DNA of 64,000 nt from Pseudomonas sp. ZH-FAD (GTDB taxonomy: Bacteria; Pseudomonadota; Gammaproteobacteria; Pseudomonadales; Pseudomonadaceae). Position numbers and translations under genes: made by a program. Where the stretch lies: positions 62,001 through 126,000 of the forward strand of contig NZ_PGLR01000009.1 of NCBI RefSeq assembly GCF_002803095.1, read 5' to 3'. The notes below the pieces were generated by a model. That model did not search any database and had not been told where the DNA came from. It saw nothing but the letters and a program-made list of their open reading frames with translations. Shown piece after piece: positions 1-13,398 of the stretch. How positions within the stretch are numbered: the first letter of the stretch is position 1; each line of letters starts with the position of its first letter.

Positions 1-5
1 GCCAT
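1..5 (-). CDS. ftsH: FtsH ATP-dependent zinc metalloprotease, first codons only (partial)
   Basis: Only five bases of the gene are inside the window: an ATG followed by GC on the minus strand. The call rests on context: in Pseudomonas and other gammaproteobacteria rlmE is followed directly by ftsH in the same direction, and the spacing of about 170 bp downstream of rlmE fits. FtsH proteins commonly begin Met-Ala, which agrees with the visible bases. A GAGGG lies about 16 bases upstream, rather far for a ribosome binding site. No domain can be seen, so this is inference from synteny. Confidence 0.4.
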
Positions 6-177
6 GTCGTTCAATTAGCTACCCTCTGAAGCAGGCCTCGTGGCGAAGCGGGCTTCCCATGACGACCAATGATATACCGACTAACTTACACCAAACGCCC
101 GCGTCCCGCAGGCGCCGTCTGTAACCCTTTATGAGGTTTCTGCCACTGAGACCGACAGGGCGGACACCAGTTTCAAC

Positions 178-801
178 TCACATCCCGCGAAAGCCGCGCG
201 CCAACAGATATTGCTCACGGGAGCGATCGCGCGAGGACAGCGGCTTGCGCATCTGCACCTTGTCGAATGTCTCGCGCACCTGCTTGTGGTAGGCGTCGAA
301 ACCTTCACCCTGGAAAATCTTGATCAGAAAATCGCCACCTGGACGCAAGACACGCCCGGCCAGATCCAACGCCAGCTCGCACAGATACATCGCACGTGCC
401 TGATCGGCGGTTCTTACCCCACTCATATTGGGGGCCATATCGGAAATAACAAGGTCCACCGGATTTTCGCCGATGGCCTCGAGAATTTGCGCGAAGACCG
501 CGTCATCGGTGAAATCACCCTGAATGAAGGTGACATCGGGAATGCTGTCCATCTCCAGGATGTCGGAGGCGATCAGGCGTCCTTTGTCGCCGATCACTCG
601 ACTGGTGACCTGCGACCAGCCGCCCGGCGCGGCGCCGAGATCGACCACGGTCATCCCTGGGCGCAGGATGCGATCCTTCTCCTGAATTTCCAGCAACTTG
701 TAGCTGGCGCGCGAACGATAGCCGTCCTTCTGCGCCATCTTCACGTATGGATCATCGAAATGTTCTTTCAGCCAACGCTGGCTGGTCTTGGAACGTGCCA
801 C
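178..801 (-). CDS. rlmE: 23S rRNA (uridine-2'-O-)-methyltransferase RlmE (FtsJ/RrmJ)
   Basis: A 207-residue protein of normal family length. It transfers a methyl group from S-adenosylmethionine to the 2'-OH of U2552 in the A loop of 23S rRNA, a late step in 50S assembly, and is cytoplasmic. The SAM-binding motif [11 protein letters not shown] is at about residues 54-64; the expected catalytic residues are visible as K in SYKLLEI (about 35), D in SDMAPN (about 121) and K in [10 protein letters not shown] (about 161). It is divergent from yhbY, 90 bp apart, and precedes ftsH, the usual arrangement. Start is the ATG at 801, giving the typical [10 protein letters not shown] beginning. Confidence 0.97.
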   Translation of the reverse strand: MARSKTSQRWLKEHFDDPYVKMAQKDGYRSRASYKLLEIQEKDRILRPGMTVVDLGAAPGGWSQVTSRVIGDKGRLIASDILEMDSIPDVTFIQGDFTDDAVFAQILEAIGENPVDLVISDMAPNMSGVRTADQARAMYLCELALDLAGRVLRPGGDFLIKIFQGEGFDAYHKQVRETFDKVQMRKPLSSRDRSREQYLLARGFRGM

Positions 802-891
802 TGAAACCTCTGACTCAACGGGTCATGAATAACTGCGCGGGCTCGGGTAAGATAGGCGCCGTTTTCCAGACCGAATTAGGTACTAACGATT

Positions 892-1203
892 ATGCCGCTC
901 ACTCAAGAGCAGAAGAAACAATTCAAATCTATCGGCCACCACCTGAAACCTGTATTGATCGTGGCTGACAATGGTTTGACCGAGGGCGTGCTGGCCGAAC
1001 TGGACCGTGCCCTGAACGATCACGAACTGATCAAGGTACAGCTGCGCCTCACCGAACGCGAGGATCGCCAGGCAGCCATTGTAGCCCTGTGCGAAAACGG
1101 ACGCGCTGAACTGGTCCAGTCGATTGGCAAGGTCGCCCTGCTCTACCGCAAGAACCCCAAGCCGAATCGCAACCTGTCCAACGTTATTCGTCACCAGGGT
1201 TGA
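892..1203 (+). CDS. yhbY: YhbY family RNA-binding (CRM domain) protein
   Basis: A 103-residue single CRM-domain protein, the full family length. YhbY/CRM proteins bind pre-50S ribosomal particles and are thought to aid large-subunit maturation. The opening PLTQEQKKQFKSIGHHLKPV and the central segment ending in a GxxG-like loop, followed by ALNDHELIKVQ, match the family. It is divergent from rlmE, another 50S-maturation gene, and this gene pair is conserved across gammaproteobacteria. The exact RNA target is not known from sequence. Confidence 0.93.
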   Translation: MPLTQEQKKQFKSIGHHLKPVLIVADNGLTEGVLAELDRALNDHELIKVQLRLTEREDRQAAIVALCENGRAELVQSIGKVALLYRKNPKPNRNLSNVIRHQG

Positions 1204-1213
1204 GGCGCATCCA

Positions 1214-1252
1214 TCGCGATCACGGGCAGGCATGGCGTGCCCTGATCGCGAA
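1214..1252. terminator. Hairpin between convergent yhbY and the DUF4149 gene
   Basis: Arms TCGCGATCA(c)GGGCA and TGCCCTGATCGCGA form a stem of about 14 pairs with one bulged C and a nine-base loop, immediately after the yhbY stop. There is no T-run on either strand, so it may be a 3' mRNA-stabilising hairpin rather than a true intrinsic terminator. Confidence 0.4.
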
Positions 1253-1275
1253 TGAATTCGCGTCTGAAAGCGTCG

Positions 1276-1716
1276 CTAGCGCCTGACCGGCGCCCCAGGT
1301 ACAGGCTGTAGGACCAGCAACAGCCCACAAAATGCCATCACCAGATAGCTGAAGCGCAGCCAGTACTCGACATCGGGCCAGTAGCGCAACACAGCGAAGT
1401 AGCTCAGGGCCATGACCGCAACGGTCAGCAGTAGTTGCCCACGCATATCCCGCAGCAGACTCGACAGACCTTCACTGCGCAGCAAGGCAAAAGCCTGTAA
1501 CGCAACGCATACCGCTGCCAGACCGACCAGTAGCGGCACCAGCCGCGTGGCTATCTCCTGCACCAGCAGAGGTGCCAGGCCGGTCTGGCCGATGGCTGGC
1601 AGAATGACGAATTGCAGCAACCACAAACCGCCCACCCAGAGGGTCTGGGCCAGCTGCCAACTGACGGCAGCCGCCCGAGACGGCTGTTGCGGTTTAGATA
1701 TGACGGACTTCGACAA
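1276..1716 (-). CDS. DUF4149 family membrane protein
   Basis: A 146-residue protein with four likely membrane helices (around residues 18-40, 52-78, 92-110 and 121-140) and a basic C terminus. It matches the DUF4149 proteins usually encoded directly after greA in Pseudomonas; function is unknown. The only plausible in-frame start is TTG at 1716, which makes the gene overlap the last 23 bases of greA, so translational coupling is likely. A shorter start cannot be excluded. Confidence 0.75.
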   Translation of the reverse strand: MSKSVISKPQQPSRAAAVSWQLAQTLWVGGLWLLQFVILPAIGQTGLAPLLVQEIATRLVPLLVGLAAVCVALQAFALLRSEGLSSLLRDMRGQLLLTVAVMALSYFAVLRYWPDVEYWLRFSYLVMAFCGLLLVLQPVPGAPVRR

Positions 1717-2166
1717 TCTCGTACTCGATCAAGCCACTGGGGGTCTGCACCGCGACTACATCGCCCTCGTTCTTGCCGATCAGGGCACGGGCAATGGGTG
1801 AACCGACGGAGATCTTGCCCTGCTTGATGTCGGCTTCGTCCTCGCCAACGATCTGGTAGGTCACGCTTTCGTCAGTCTCGACGTTGGCAATTTCCACCGT
1901 AGTGCCGAAGATCACCTTGCCGGTGTGCTCGATGGTGGTGACATCGATGATCACCGCGTTCTGCAGACGACCTTCGATATCACGCACACGCGCTTCGACC
2001 ATGCCCTGCTGCTCACGCGCGGCGTGGTACTCGGCGTTTTCCTTGAGATCACCCAGCTCGCGGGCTTCACCGATGTCCTGACTGAGTTTCGGGCGAACCA
2101 CCTTAGTCAGGTGCGCCAGCTCTTCTTCCAGGGCGCGAGCGCCCTGAACGGTCATTGGATATTTGA

Positions 2167-2170
<4 letters not shown>
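1694..2170 (-). CDS. greA: Transcription elongation factor GreA
   Basis: A 158-residue protein, exactly the family size. GreA inserts its N-terminal coiled coil into the RNA polymerase secondary channel and stimulates cleavage of the nascent transcript in backtracked complexes. The coiled-coil region with the acidic tip ([17 protein letters not shown], about residues 32-48) and the C-terminal FKBP-like domain (from about residue 80) are intact. Its ATG overlaps the carB stop as ATGA, so it is probably co-transcribed and coupled with carAB, as in other pseudomonads. Confidence 0.98.
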
Positions 2171-5388
<3,218 letters not shown>

Positions 5389-5419
5389 GGGGTAACTCTC
5401 GAATTCCTGGACTCAGCGA

Positions 5420-6568
5420 TCAGCGACGGGCCGCCATGGCGGAGATGAAGCGGTCGAACAGCGGGGCCACGTCGTGCGGGCCGGGGCTCGCCTCGGGGTG
5501 ACCCTGGAAGCTGAAAGCGTCCTTGTCGGTACGCTCGATGCCCTGCAGGGTGCCGTCGAACAGCGACTTGTGGATCGGCCGCACATTGCTCGGAAGGCTG
5601 CTCTCGTCCACGGCGAACCCGTGGTTCTGGCTGGTGATCATCACCACGCCGCTGTCGAGATCCTGTACCGGGTGGTTGGCACCGTGGTGACCATGGCCCA
5701 TTTTCAGGGTCTTGGCACCGGAGGCCAGGGCCAGCAACTGGTGGCCAAGGCAGATGCCGAATACCGGGATATCGGTTTCCAGAACGTCCTTGATCGCCTG
5801 GATCGCGTAGTCGCAAGGCTCGGGATCGCCAGGACCGTTGGAGAGGAACACGCCATCAGGATTGAGTGCCAGCACGTCGCTGGCCGGAGTTTGCGCCGGC
5901 ACCACGGTCAGGCGGCAGCCTCGCTCGACCAGCATGCGCAGGATGTTCAGCTTCACGCCGTAGTCATAGGCGACCACGTGATAAGGCAGCTCGCTGGCCG
6001 GGATTTCCGGGTGGCTGTCGTCCTTCAGATTCCAGGTGCTTTCGCGCCACTCGTAGCGCTCGGTGCAGCTGACCACCTTGGCCAGGTCCATGCCCTTGAG
6101 GCCCGGGAAGCTTCGAGCCAGCTCCAGTGCTTTCTCTTCGGTGGCGTCGTCACCGACCAGGATGCAGCCATTCTGCGAACCCTTTTCGCGCAGGATACGG
6201 GTCAGGCGGCGAGTATCGATACCGGTGATGGCGACGGTGCCGTTCGCTTTCAGGTACTCGTCCAGCGGTTGCTTGTCGCGCCAGTTGCTGGAGATCAGCG
6301 GCAGGTCACGAATGATCAGGCCAGCGGCCCATACGCGGTTGGACTCGGCATCTTCCGGCGTGGTGCCAGTGTTGCCGATGTGCGGGTAGGTCAGGGTAAC
6401 GATCTGCTGGGCATAGGATGGATCGGTAAGGATTTCCTGATAGCCGGTCATGGCGGTGTTGAACACCACCTCTCCGATCGTCTGGCCATCGGCCCCGATG
6501 GAATCGCCGCGAAAAATGCTGCCGTCAGCAAGGGCCAAAATGGCAGGTTTGGGGGCTGGCTTAGTCAA
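5420..6568 (-). CDS. carA: Carbamoyl-phosphate synthase small (glutaminase) subunit
   Basis: About 382 residues. CarA hydrolyses glutamine and passes ammonia to CarB. The class I glutaminase domain has the nucleophile in [10 protein letters not shown] and the His/Glu pair in [14 protein letters not shown] chose the TTG at 6566-6568, because a GGAGG lies five bases upstream and the protein then begins (M)[15 protein letters not shown], as in other pseudomonads; the upstream in-frame ATG at 6601 lacks such a site and lies inside the leader ORF region. The gene is preceded by a leader peptide ORF and a strong hairpin (see 6586-6663), suggesting attenuation. Confidence 0.97.
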   Translation of the reverse strand: MTKPAPKPAILALADGSIFRGDSIGADGQTIGEVVFNTAMTGYQEILTDPSYAQQIVTLTYPHIGNTGTTPEDAESNRVWAAGLIIRDLPLISSNWRDKQPLDEYLKANGTVAITGIDTRRLTRILREKGSQNGCILVGDDATEEKALELARSFPGLKGMDLAKVVSCTERYEWRESTWNLKDDSHPEIPASELPYHVVAYDYGVKLNILRMLVERGCRLTVVPAQTPASDVLALNPDGVFLSNGPGDPEPCDYAIQAIKDVLETDIPVFGICLGHQLLALASGAKTLKMGHGHHGANHPVQDLDSGVVMITSQNHGFAVDESSLPSNVRPIHKSLFDGTLQGIERTDKDAFSFQGHPEASPGPHDVAPLFDRFISAMAARR

Positions 6569-6585
6569 GAAGACCTCCGTCTCGA

Positions 6586-6663
6586 TCAAGGCTTGAAGCA
6601 AACGCAGGTTGTAAAAAAGCGGGATGACGTGTGAAGGTCATCCCGCTTTTTTATTTGAGCCAT
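6586..6663 (-). CDS. Putative carA leader peptide (25 aa)
   Basis: An ATG-initiated 25-codon ORF ends 17 bases before the carA TTG start. It reads [11 protein letters not shown] and continues through TSSRFFTTC to CFKP, with Arg codons at positions 7 and 15 and several pyrimidine-rich codons. It runs straight through the perfect 16-bp hairpin at 6613-6652. A short leader peptide and attenuation have been described, as I recall, for the P. aeruginosa carAB operon, so this is a reasonable candidate. No strong ribosome binding site precedes it, which lowers confidence. Confidence 0.5.
   Translation of the reverse strand: MAQIKKRDDLHTSSRFFTTCVCFKP
6613..6652 (-). terminator. Perfect 16-bp terminator-like hairpin in the carA leader
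   Basis: Arms AAAAAAGCGGGATGAC and GTCATCCCGCTTTTTT are exact complements around an eight-base loop, ending in a T6 run on both strands. It lies 106 bp beyond the dapB stop and 44 bp before carA. It can act as the dapB terminator or as an attenuator of carAB read through by the leader ORF. Confidence 0.8.
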
Positions 6664-6673
6664 TCTGCGTAAC

Positions 6674-6693
6674 TTTTAGTGGACACACTAAAA
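6674..6693. promoter_or_regulatory. Perfect palindrome upstream of the carA leader
   Basis: TTTTAGTG and CACTAAAA are exact complements separated by GACA. It sits 11 bases upstream of the leader-peptide ATG. It could be an operator or an RNA hairpin near the 5' end of the car transcript; the binding factor is unknown. Confidence 0.45.
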
Positions 6694-6758
6694 CAGGAAG
6701 CTTACAGGAAAACCCTTTTTCGGTCCACCCGATAAGACGCCTCAGTCACACATTCGCA

Positions 6759-7565
<807 letters not shown>

Positions 7566-7580
7566 TCAGCTCCAAGCTGT

Positions 7581-7602
7581 CGCCCCGGCATCCACCGGGG
7601 CG
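7581..7602 (-). terminator. Hairpin between dnaJ and dapB
   Basis: CGCCCCGG and CCGGGGCG pair around a six-base loop in the 48-bp gap after the dnaJ stop. No T-run follows on the minus strand, so it may only modulate dapB read-through or protect the dnaJ mRNA 3' end. Confidence 0.4.
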
Positions 7603-7610
7603 CTTTGGGG

Positions 7611-8738
7611 TTAAACGTCGCCGAAGAAGCGCTTCACACCTTCGAACCAGCCACTGGCCTTGGGTGAGTGGGAATCGTCACCTTGCAGCGACTTGCGGAA
7701 CTCATCGAGCAGTTCGCGCTGACGCTTGTTCAGGTTGACCGGCGTTTCCACCGCGACCCGGCACATCAGATCGCCAGCCGCACCGCCACGCACCGGGGCC
7801 ACGCCCTTGCCACGCAGACGGAACAGCTTGCCGGTCTGGGTACCTTCAGGGATCTTCAGCTTGACCCGGCCATCGAGGGTCGGCACTTCCAGTTCACCAC
7901 CCAGCGCCGCATCAGCGAAGCTGATCGGCACTTCGCAGTACAGATGCTTGCCGTCACGCTGGAAGATCGCATGTTCACGGACGTTGACCACCACGTAGAG
8001 GTCACCGGCCGGGCCGCCATGGGTACCGGCCTCGCCCTCGCCGGACAGACGAATGCGGTCACCGGTATCGACACCTGGCGGCACCTTGACCGACAGCGTC
8101 TTGCTCTCTTCCACGCGCCCCTGACCATGGCAGCTGCCGCAAGGATCGGTGATCATCTTGCCGCTGCCATGGCAGCGCGGGCAGGTCTGCTGCACGGAGA
8201 AGAAGCCCTGCTGCATGCGCACCTGACCGATGCCACCACAAGTGGTACAGGTGACCGGGCTGGTGCCCTTCTTGGCGCCTGAGCCATCGCAGGTCTTGCA
8301 GCCGACCAGGGTCGGCACGCGGATGGTCACGGTGGTACCGCGTACCGCTTCTTCCAGATCCAGTTCCAGGGTGTAGCGCAGATCCGAGCCGCGCTGGGCA
8401 CCGCCACGCGAACCGCCGCGAGCGCCGCCGAAGAAGTCGCTGAACACGTCACCGAAGATATCGGAGAAGTTGGCGCCGCCGAAACCAGCGCCACCGCCGC
8501 CACCCATCTGCGGGTCTACCCCGGCGTGGCCGTATTGGTCGTAGGCCGAACGCTTGGCCGCGTCAGAAAGTACTTCGTAGGCCTCGTTGGCCTCCTTGAA
8601 TTTCTCTTCGGCGTCTTTGTCGTCCGGGTTGCGGTCCGGGTGATACTTCATCGCCAGGCGCCGGTAGGCCTTCTTCAGCTCGGCTTCACTAGCGCCGCGC
8701 TCGACCCCCAGGATCTCGTAATAGTCACGTTTTGCCAT
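7611..8738 (-). CDS. dnaJ: Molecular chaperone DnaJ (Hsp40)
   Basis: A 375-residue type I J-protein that stimulates DnaK ATP hydrolysis and delivers unfolded clients. The J domain carries the HPD motif ([10 protein letters not shown], about residues 32-40), followed by a Gly/Phe-rich stretch (about 77-115) and four zinc-binding repeats: [24 protein letters not shown] and CGSCHGQG (about 147-205). The C-terminal substrate-binding domains are complete. It lies 135 bp downstream of dnaK in the same orientation. Confidence 0.99.
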   Translation of the reverse strand: MAKRDYYEILGVERGASEAELKKAYRRLAMKYHPDRNPDDKDAEEKFKEANEAYEVLSDAAKRSAYDQYGHAGVDPQMGGGGGAGFGGANFSDIFGDVFSDFFGGARGGSRGGAQRGSDLRYTLELDLEEAVRGTTVTIRVPTLVGCKTCDGSGAKKGTSPVTCTTCGGIGQVRMQQGFFSVQQTCPRCHGSGKMITDPCGSCHGQGRVEESKTLSVKVPPGVDTGDRIRLSGEGEAGTHGGPAGDLYVVVNVREHAIFQRDGKHLYCEVPISFADAALGGELEVPTLDGRVKLKIPEGTQTGKLFRLRGKGVAPVRGGAAGDLMCRVAVETPVNLNKRQRELLDEFRKSLQGDDSHSPKASGWFEGVKRFFGDV

Positions 8739-8775
8739 AGTTGTGCTGCACTCTCAGATTCGTGAGCTCCAGATA

Positions 8776-8806
8776 CGCCGACGCGGGAGAAGGCTCCCGC
8801 GCGGCG
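8776..8806 (-). other. Stable hairpin in the dnaK-dnaJ spacer
   Basis: CGCCG-A-CGCGGGAG and CTCCCGCG-CGGCG form a 13-pair stem with one bulged A and an AAGG loop. A second GCGGCC/GGCCGC stem follows nearer the dnaK stop. There is no T-run, so processing or differential stability of dnaK versus dnaJ mRNA is more likely than termination. Confidence 0.45.
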
Positions 8807-8873
8807 AATCCTGCCCGTCGCGAGCGACGGTGGAGCGTAAAGAAGAGGCGGCCCGCCGAGCAGGCCGCATCCC

Positions 8874-10790
8874 TTACTTGTTCTCCTTGACCTCTTCGAA
8901 CTCAGCGTCGACCACGTCGTCACCGGCATCCTTGGCGTCGCCAGCGTCAGCCTGGGCAGCACCGCCCTGCGGCTGCTCGGCATACATCTTCTGCGCCAGC
9001 GGCGTGGTGGCTTCGGACAGTGCGTTCATCTTGGCTTCGATGGCCGCCTTGTCGTCGCCTTTCACGGCCGCTTCCAGCTCGCCAATGGCTTTCTCGATGG
9101 CCGCTTTCTCGTCGGCAGTCGCCTTGTCGCCCGCTTCGGTGAGCATCTTGCGGGTGGCGTGCACCAGCTGATCGCCCTGGTTACGTGCCGTGGCCAGCTC
9201 TTCGAACTTGCGGTCTTCCTCGGCATTGGCCTCGGCGTCACGCACCATACGCTCGATTTCGTCATCGGACAGGCCGGAGTTGGCCTTGATCACGATGGAC
9301 TGCTGCTTGCCGGTGGCCTTGTCCTTGGCGGACACGTGCAGGATGCCGTTGGCGTCGATGTCGAAGGTCACTTCGATCTGCGGCACGCCACGCGGAGCCG
9401 GCGGGATCTCGGCCAGGTCGAACTTGCCGAGGGACTTGTTCTGTGCGGCCTGCTTGCGCTCACCCTGCAACACGTGAATGGTCACGGCGCTCTGGTTGTC
9501 ATCGGCAGTGGAGAACACCTGCGACTTCTTGGTCGGGATGGTGGTGTTCTTCTCGATCAGCGCAGTCATCACGCCACCCATGGTTTCGATACCCAGGGTC
9601 AGCGGGGACACGTCCAGCAGCAGTACGTCCTTGACGTCACCGGCCAGAACGGCACCCTGGATGGCAGCGCCCATGGCAACAGCCTCGTCCGGGTTGACGT
9701 CCTTGCGTGCTTCTCTGCCGAAGAACTCGGTCACCAGCTTCTGCACCAGCGGCATGCGGGTCTGACCGCCGACCAGGATCACATCGTTGATCGAACCGAC
9801 GTCGACACCGGCATCTTTCAGCGCGATGCGGCAAGGCTCGATGGTGCGCTGCACCAGATCTTCGACCAGCGATTCGAGCTTGGAACGGGAAATCTTCACG
9901 TTCAGGTGCTTCGGACCGGTGGCATCTGCGGTGATGTACGGCAGGTTGACGTCGGTCTGCTGGCTCGAGGACAGCTCGATCTTGGCCTTCTCGGCAGCTT
10001 CCTTGAGGCGCTGCATGGCCAGCGGATCGCCCTTGAGGTTCATGCCGGTTTCTTTCTTGAATTCGTCTACGAGGTAGTCGATCAGACGAATATCGAAGTC
10101 TTCACCACCGAGGAAAGTGTCACCGTTGGTGGCCAACACCTCGAACTGGTGCTCGCCATCGACTTCGGCGATCTCGATAACGGAAACGTCGAAAGTACCA
10201 CCACCCAGGTCATAGACGATCACGGTGTGGTCGCCCTTGGCCTTGTCCATGCCATAGGCCAGCGCAGCCGCAGTCGGCTCGTTGATGATGCGCTTGACGT
10301 CCAGACCGGCGATGCGACCAGCATCCTTGGTGGCCTGACGCTGGCTGTCGTTGAAGTAGGCCGGAACGGTGATCACCGCTTCGGTGACTGGCTCGCCCAG
10401 GTAGTCCTCGGCGGTCTTCTTCATCTTCTTGAGAATTTCAGCCGAGATTTGCGGCGGCGCCATCTTCTGGCCGTTCACTTCAACCCAGGCGTCACCGTTG
10501 TCAGCCTTGGTGATCTTGTACGGCACCATCTGAATGTCTTTCTGCACGACTTCTTCGTCGAAACGACGACCGATCAGACGCTTCACCGCATACAGGGTGT
10601 TGTGCGGGTTGGTCACGGCCTGACGCTTGGCCGACTGGCCCACGAGGATTTCACCGTCGTTGGCGTAAGCGATGATCGACGGCGTGGTACGAGCGCCTTC
10701 GGCGTTCTCGATTACCTTGACGTTGCCATTTTCCAGAATGGAGACACAGGAGTTGGTGGTCCCCAGGTCGATACCGATAATTTTGCCCAT
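8874..10790 (-). CDS. dnaK: Molecular chaperone DnaK (Hsp70)
   Basis: A 638-residue Hsp70, complete. The ATPase domain opens with [13 protein letters not shown] and contains [12 protein letters not shown] and [10 protein letters not shown]; the linker [15 protein letters not shown] leads into the substrate-binding domain and helical lid. The C terminus ends in EEVKENK rather than the E. coli-type EEVKDKK. It works with GrpE and DnaJ in protein folding and in control of sigma-32. It has its own strong sigma-32 promoter, whose -35 overlaps the grpE stop codon. Confidence 0.99.
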   Translation of the reverse strand: MGKIIGIDLGTTNSCVSILENGNVKVIENAEGARTTPSIIAYANDGEILVGQSAKRQAVTNPHNTLYAVKRLIGRRFDEEVVQKDIQMVPYKITKADNGDAWVEVNGQKMAPPQISAEILKKMKKTAEDYLGEPVTEAVITVPAYFNDSQRQATKDAGRIAGLDVKRIINEPTAAALAYGMDKAKGDHTVIVYDLGGGTFDVSVIEIAEVDGEHQFEVLATNGDTFLGGEDFDIRLIDYLVDEFKKETGMNLKGDPLAMQRLKEAAEKAKIELSSSQQTDVNLPYITADATGPKHLNVKISRSKLESLVEDLVQRTIEPCRIALKDAGVDVGSINDVILVGGQTRMPLVQKLVTEFFGREARKDVNPDEAVAMGAAIQGAVLAGDVKDVLLLDVSPLTLGIETMGGVMTALIEKNTTIPTKKSQVFSTADDNQSAVTIHVLQGERKQAAQNKSLGKFDLAEIPPAPRGVPQIEVTFDIDANGILHVSAKDKATGKQQSIVIKANSGLSDDEIERMVRDAEANAEEDRKFEELATARNQGDQLVHATRKMLTEAGDKATADEKAAIEKAIGELEAAVKGDDKAAIEAKMNALSEATTPLAQKMYAEQPQGGAAQADAGDAKDAGDDVVDAEFEEVKENK

Positions 10791-10866
10791 GAATGTTCTC
10801 CCGAAACTTTGATTTTTCCGTCGCCTCGTTTTTCAGGCGCCGGCAGCACTAAAACGCTTGACTTAA

Positions 10867-10894
10867 AAATGGGGTCGTTACTGCTGATTTCAAG
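10867..10894 (-). promoter_or_regulatory. Sigma-32 promoter of dnaK
   Basis: On the minus strand CTTGAAA (10888-10894) and CCCCATTT (10867-10874) are separated by 13 bp, matching the RpoH consensus CTTGAAA/CCCCATNT at every defined position. The -35 box includes the TGA stop of grpE. The implied leader of dnaK is about 70 nt. Confidence 0.88.
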
Positions 10895-11459
10895 CCTGCT
10901 CGTCGATACTCGGCGGCGGCGTGGTTGGTGCCTTGCTGACCACGACCATGGCCGGGCGCAGCAGGCGACCGTTGAGCAGATAGCCCTTCTGGAACACCTT
11001 GAGCACAGAATTCGGCTCGGCGTGAATGCTCTCTTCCATGGCCATGGCCTGGTGATGCTCCGGGTTGAACGGCGCACCATGCGGGTCGATGGCTTCCAGG
11101 TTGTAGCGAGCCAGGGTGTCGTGGAACAGCTTGAGGGTCAGTTGCATGCCCTCACGCACGGCCTTGATCGACACATCGTCAGGGCTGGACAGCTCCAGAC
11201 CGCGCTCCAGACTGTCGATTACCGGCAGCAGATCGCCAGCGAACTTTTCCAGCGCAAATTTGTGTGCCTTCTCTACGTCCTGCTCCGCGCGACGACGCAC
11301 GTTCTGCAGGTCGGCAGCCATGCGCAGCGACTGATCCTGTGCAGCGGCCAGTTGCTCCTCCAGCGTTTGCACGCGAGCAGCCAGGTCGTCACCAGGCGCC
11401 ACAGCTTCTGCTGCCTGCGCCTCGGGATTCTGCGTATCCAGGGTCTGTTCGTCAGCCAT
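10890..11459 (-). CDS. grpE: Nucleotide exchange factor GrpE
   Basis: A 189-residue protein. GrpE is the dimeric exchange factor that releases ADP from DnaK. I chose the ATG at 11459 ([10 protein letters not shown]) because AGGAG stands just upstream and the length then matches Pseudomonas GrpE; the open frame continues to 11636 without a better start. The long helix (about residues 25-90, rich in [13 protein letters not shown] heptads) and the C-terminal beta domain ([18 protein letters not shown]) are present. It is the first gene of the grpE-dnaK-dnaJ cluster. Confidence 0.97.
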   Translation of the reverse strand: MADEQTLDTQNPEAQAAEAVAPGDDLAARVQTLEEQLAAAQDQSLRMAADLQNVRRRAEQDVEKAHKFALEKFAGDLLPVIDSLERGLELSSPDDVSIKAVREGMQLTLKLFHDTLARYNLEAIDPHGAPFNPEHHQAMAMEESIHAEPNSVLKVFQKGYLLNGRLLRPAMVVVSKAPTTPPPSIDEQA

Positions 11460-11513
11460 GCCTTTCTCCTCTCGAAAAAACTGGCGCGATACCGACTCGC
11501 GCTCCTGCCGCCT

Positions 11514-11541
11514 ATATGGAGTCAATTCCACAGCTTTCAAG
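11514..11541 (-). promoter_or_regulatory. Sigma-32 promoter of grpE
   Basis: CTTGAAA (11535-11541) and CTCCATAT (11514-11521) on the minus strand, spacing 13 bp, differ from the RpoH consensus by one base. The site is about 55 bp before the grpE ATG, in the spacer shared with divergent recN. Confidence 0.82.
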
Positions 11542-11577
11542 GGGCAATAGGGAGGATTGCCAGAGAAAGAAAAAACA

Positions 11578-11593
11578 CTGTATAAATAACCAG
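11578..11593 (+). promoter_or_regulatory. LexA (SOS) box of recN
   Basis: CTGTATAAATAACCAG matches the Pseudomonas/E. coli SOS consensus CTGT-N8-ACAG in all but one of the eight defined positions, with the expected AT-rich centre. It ends 23 bp before the recN ATG, so a repressor there would cover the promoter or the transcription start. Confidence 0.78.
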
Positions 11594-11616
11594 ACATCAA
11601 TTCGGGAGCGTTCGCC

Positions 11617-13293
11617 ATGCTGGTGCACCTGTCCATTCACAACTACGCCATCGTCGACCACCTGGATCTCGAGCTGGATGCCGGCATGAGCGCCATCAGC
11701 GGCGAGACCGGCGCCGGCAAATCGATCATGCTCGACGCCCTCGGCCTGTGCCTGGGTGATCGTGCCGACAGCGGCGTGGTACGCCCAGGTGCAGACAAGG
11801 CTGACATTCTCGCCAGCTTCGACCTGGCGGACATTCCCGAAGCCCGCACCTGGCTCGCCGAACGGGATCTGGACAACGACGGCCCGTGCATCCTGCGCCG
11901 GGTGATCACCGCCGAAGGCCGTTCGCGCGGCTATATCAACGGCAGCCCCTGCCCGCAGGCCGACCTCAAGGCCCTTGGCGAGCTGATCATCGATATCCAT
12001 AGCCAGCACGAGCATCAGTCGCTGCTCAAGACCGACACCCATCGCCGCCTGCTCGACGAATACGCCGGCAGCCAGGACCTCGCGCGCCAGGTGCAACTCG
12101 CGGCGCAACGCTGGAAGCAGACACGCAACGAGCTGGAGCGCATCTCCAGCCAGGGTGACGAACAGCGCGCCCGCCACCAGTTGCTCAGCTATCAACTGGA
12201 AGAGCTGGAAAATCTGGCGCTGGGCGACAACGAACTGGAACAGCTGGAACAGGAGCACAAGGCGCTAAGCAACGCTGAAGCGCTTCTCGCGGCCTGCCGC
12301 CAGGTGCTCGATCTGTGCAGCGAGAGCGATGCCGGCAACGTGCTGTCCGCGCTGACCGCCAGCCTCAACCGCCTGGGCGCCTTCGGCGGCCAGGGCGGTG
12401 CCTTGAACGAAGCCAGCAACCTGCTGGCCAGTGCGCAGATCCAGGTCGAAGAAGCAGTCGGCGAGCTGAATCGCTTCCTCGATCACTTCGACGCCGACCC
12501 GGAGCGTCAACAGTTTCTCGAAGAGCGCCTGGACACCATCTACACCCTGGCACGCAAGCATCGCATCCAACCCACCGAGCTGGCCGCCTTGCAGCAACAG
12601 TTGTTCGAGGAGCTTGAAGGCCTGAATGCCGACGACCAGGCCAGTGGACGCCTGACCGAAGAGCTGGCCGCCTATGAGCGCCATTACCAGGAGAAAGCCG
12701 CCGAACTCAGCACACTGCGCAGCAATGCTGCCGAGCGCCTGGCCGCTGCAGTGGAGCAGGAAATGCAGGCGCTGGGCATGCCTGGCGGCCGCTTCAACAT
12801 CCAGCTCCAGGCCATGAGCTGCGAAGAACCGCATGCCAGTGGCCTGGAAATGGTGGAGTTCCTGGTCAGCGCCAACCCCGGCCAGCCGCTACGAGGCCTG
12901 GCCAAGGTGGCCTCCGGCGGTGAGCTGTCACGTATCAGCCTGGCGATCCAGGTGATCACCGCGCAGACCTCGCGTGTACCGACCCTGGTATTCGACGAAG
13001 TGGACGTCGGTATCGGCGGCCCCACAGCAGAGGTGGTCGGCCAACTCCTGCGCCGCCTGGGCGAGCGCGGTCAGGTGCTATGCGTCACACACCTGCCGCA
13101 AGTCGCCGCGCAGGGCCATCAACATCTGTTCGTGCACAAGCGTCGCGGCGAAGATGCCACGTCTACCGCCGTGAGCAAGCTGGACGAGAGCGGCCGCGTC
13201 GAGGAAATAGCCCGCATGCTCGGTGGCGTCGACCTGACCGAGGAATCCCTGGCTCACGCGCGCAAGATGGTCACCAGCGCCCAGGCTGCCTGA
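11617..13293 (+). CDS. recN: DNA repair protein RecN
   Basis: A 558-residue SMC-like ATPase acting in double-strand-break repair. Walker A (GETGAGKS) is at about residues 27-34, a long coiled-coil centre follows (about 155-380), then the signature [14 protein letters not shown] and Walker [12 protein letters not shown] near the C terminus. The ATG at 11617 has GGGAG ten bases upstream. It is divergent from grpE and has a good LexA box in its leader, consistent with SOS induction known for recN. Confidence 0.98.
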   Translation: MLVHLSIHNYAIVDHLDLELDAGMSAISGETGAGKSIMLDALGLCLGDRADSGVVRPGADKADILASFDLADIPEARTWLAERDLDNDGPCILRRVITAEGRSRGYINGSPCPQADLKALGELIIDIHSQHEHQSLLKTDTHRRLLDEYAGSQDLARQVQLAAQRWKQTRNELERISSQGDEQRARHQLLSYQLEELENLALGDNELEQLEQEHKALSNAEALLAACRQVLDLCSESDAGNVLSALTASLNRLGAFGGQGGALNEASNLLASAQIQVEEAVGELNRFLDHFDADPERQQFLEERLDTIYTLARKHRIQPTELAALQQQLFEELEGLNADDQASGRLTEELAAYERHYQEKAAELSTLRSNAAERLAAAVEQEMQALGMPGGRFNIQLQAMSCEEPHASGLEMVEFLVSANPGQPLRGLAKVASGGELSRISLAIQVITAQTSRVPTLVFDEVDVGIGGPTAEVVGQLLRRLGERGQVLCVTHLPQVAAQGHQHLFVHKRRGEDATSTAVSKLDESGRVEEIARMLGGVDLTEESLAHARKMVTSAQAA

Positions 13294-13302
13294 AGCAGCC
13301 TA

Positions 13303-13343
13303 GCGCGGATGCAATCCGGAGGGCTCCCGGATTGCATCCGCGC
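13303..13343. repeat. 17-bp perfect inverted repeat after recN
   Basis: GCGCGGATGCAATCCGG and its exact complement flank a seven-base spacer directly after the recN stop. The GGATGCAATCC core is of a kind often dispersed in pseudomonad genomes, so it is probably a repeat-family member that could also stabilise recN mRNA. Confidence 0.7.
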
Positions 13344-13356
13344 CATGAGAAAGCAA

Positions 13357-13380
13357 AAAGGCGACCCGAGGGTCGCCTTT
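13357..13380. terminator. Bidirectional terminator between recN and fur
   Basis: AAAGGCGACC and GGTCGCCTTT form a ten-pair stem with a four-base loop. A-run and T-run flanks allow termination of both convergent genes. Confidence 0.85.
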
Positions 13381-13398
13381 CTGATTACAGCAGAAGAA

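Noticed and set aside
1..177. A small gene or RNA between ftsH and rlmE
   Set aside because: No open frame with a ribosome binding site or convincing hairpin is seen; it is most simply the spacer leading into ftsH.
9159..11585. An 808-codon open frame opposite dnaK and grpE
   Set aside because: It spans two well-supported genes and their spacer on the other strand and shows no domain.
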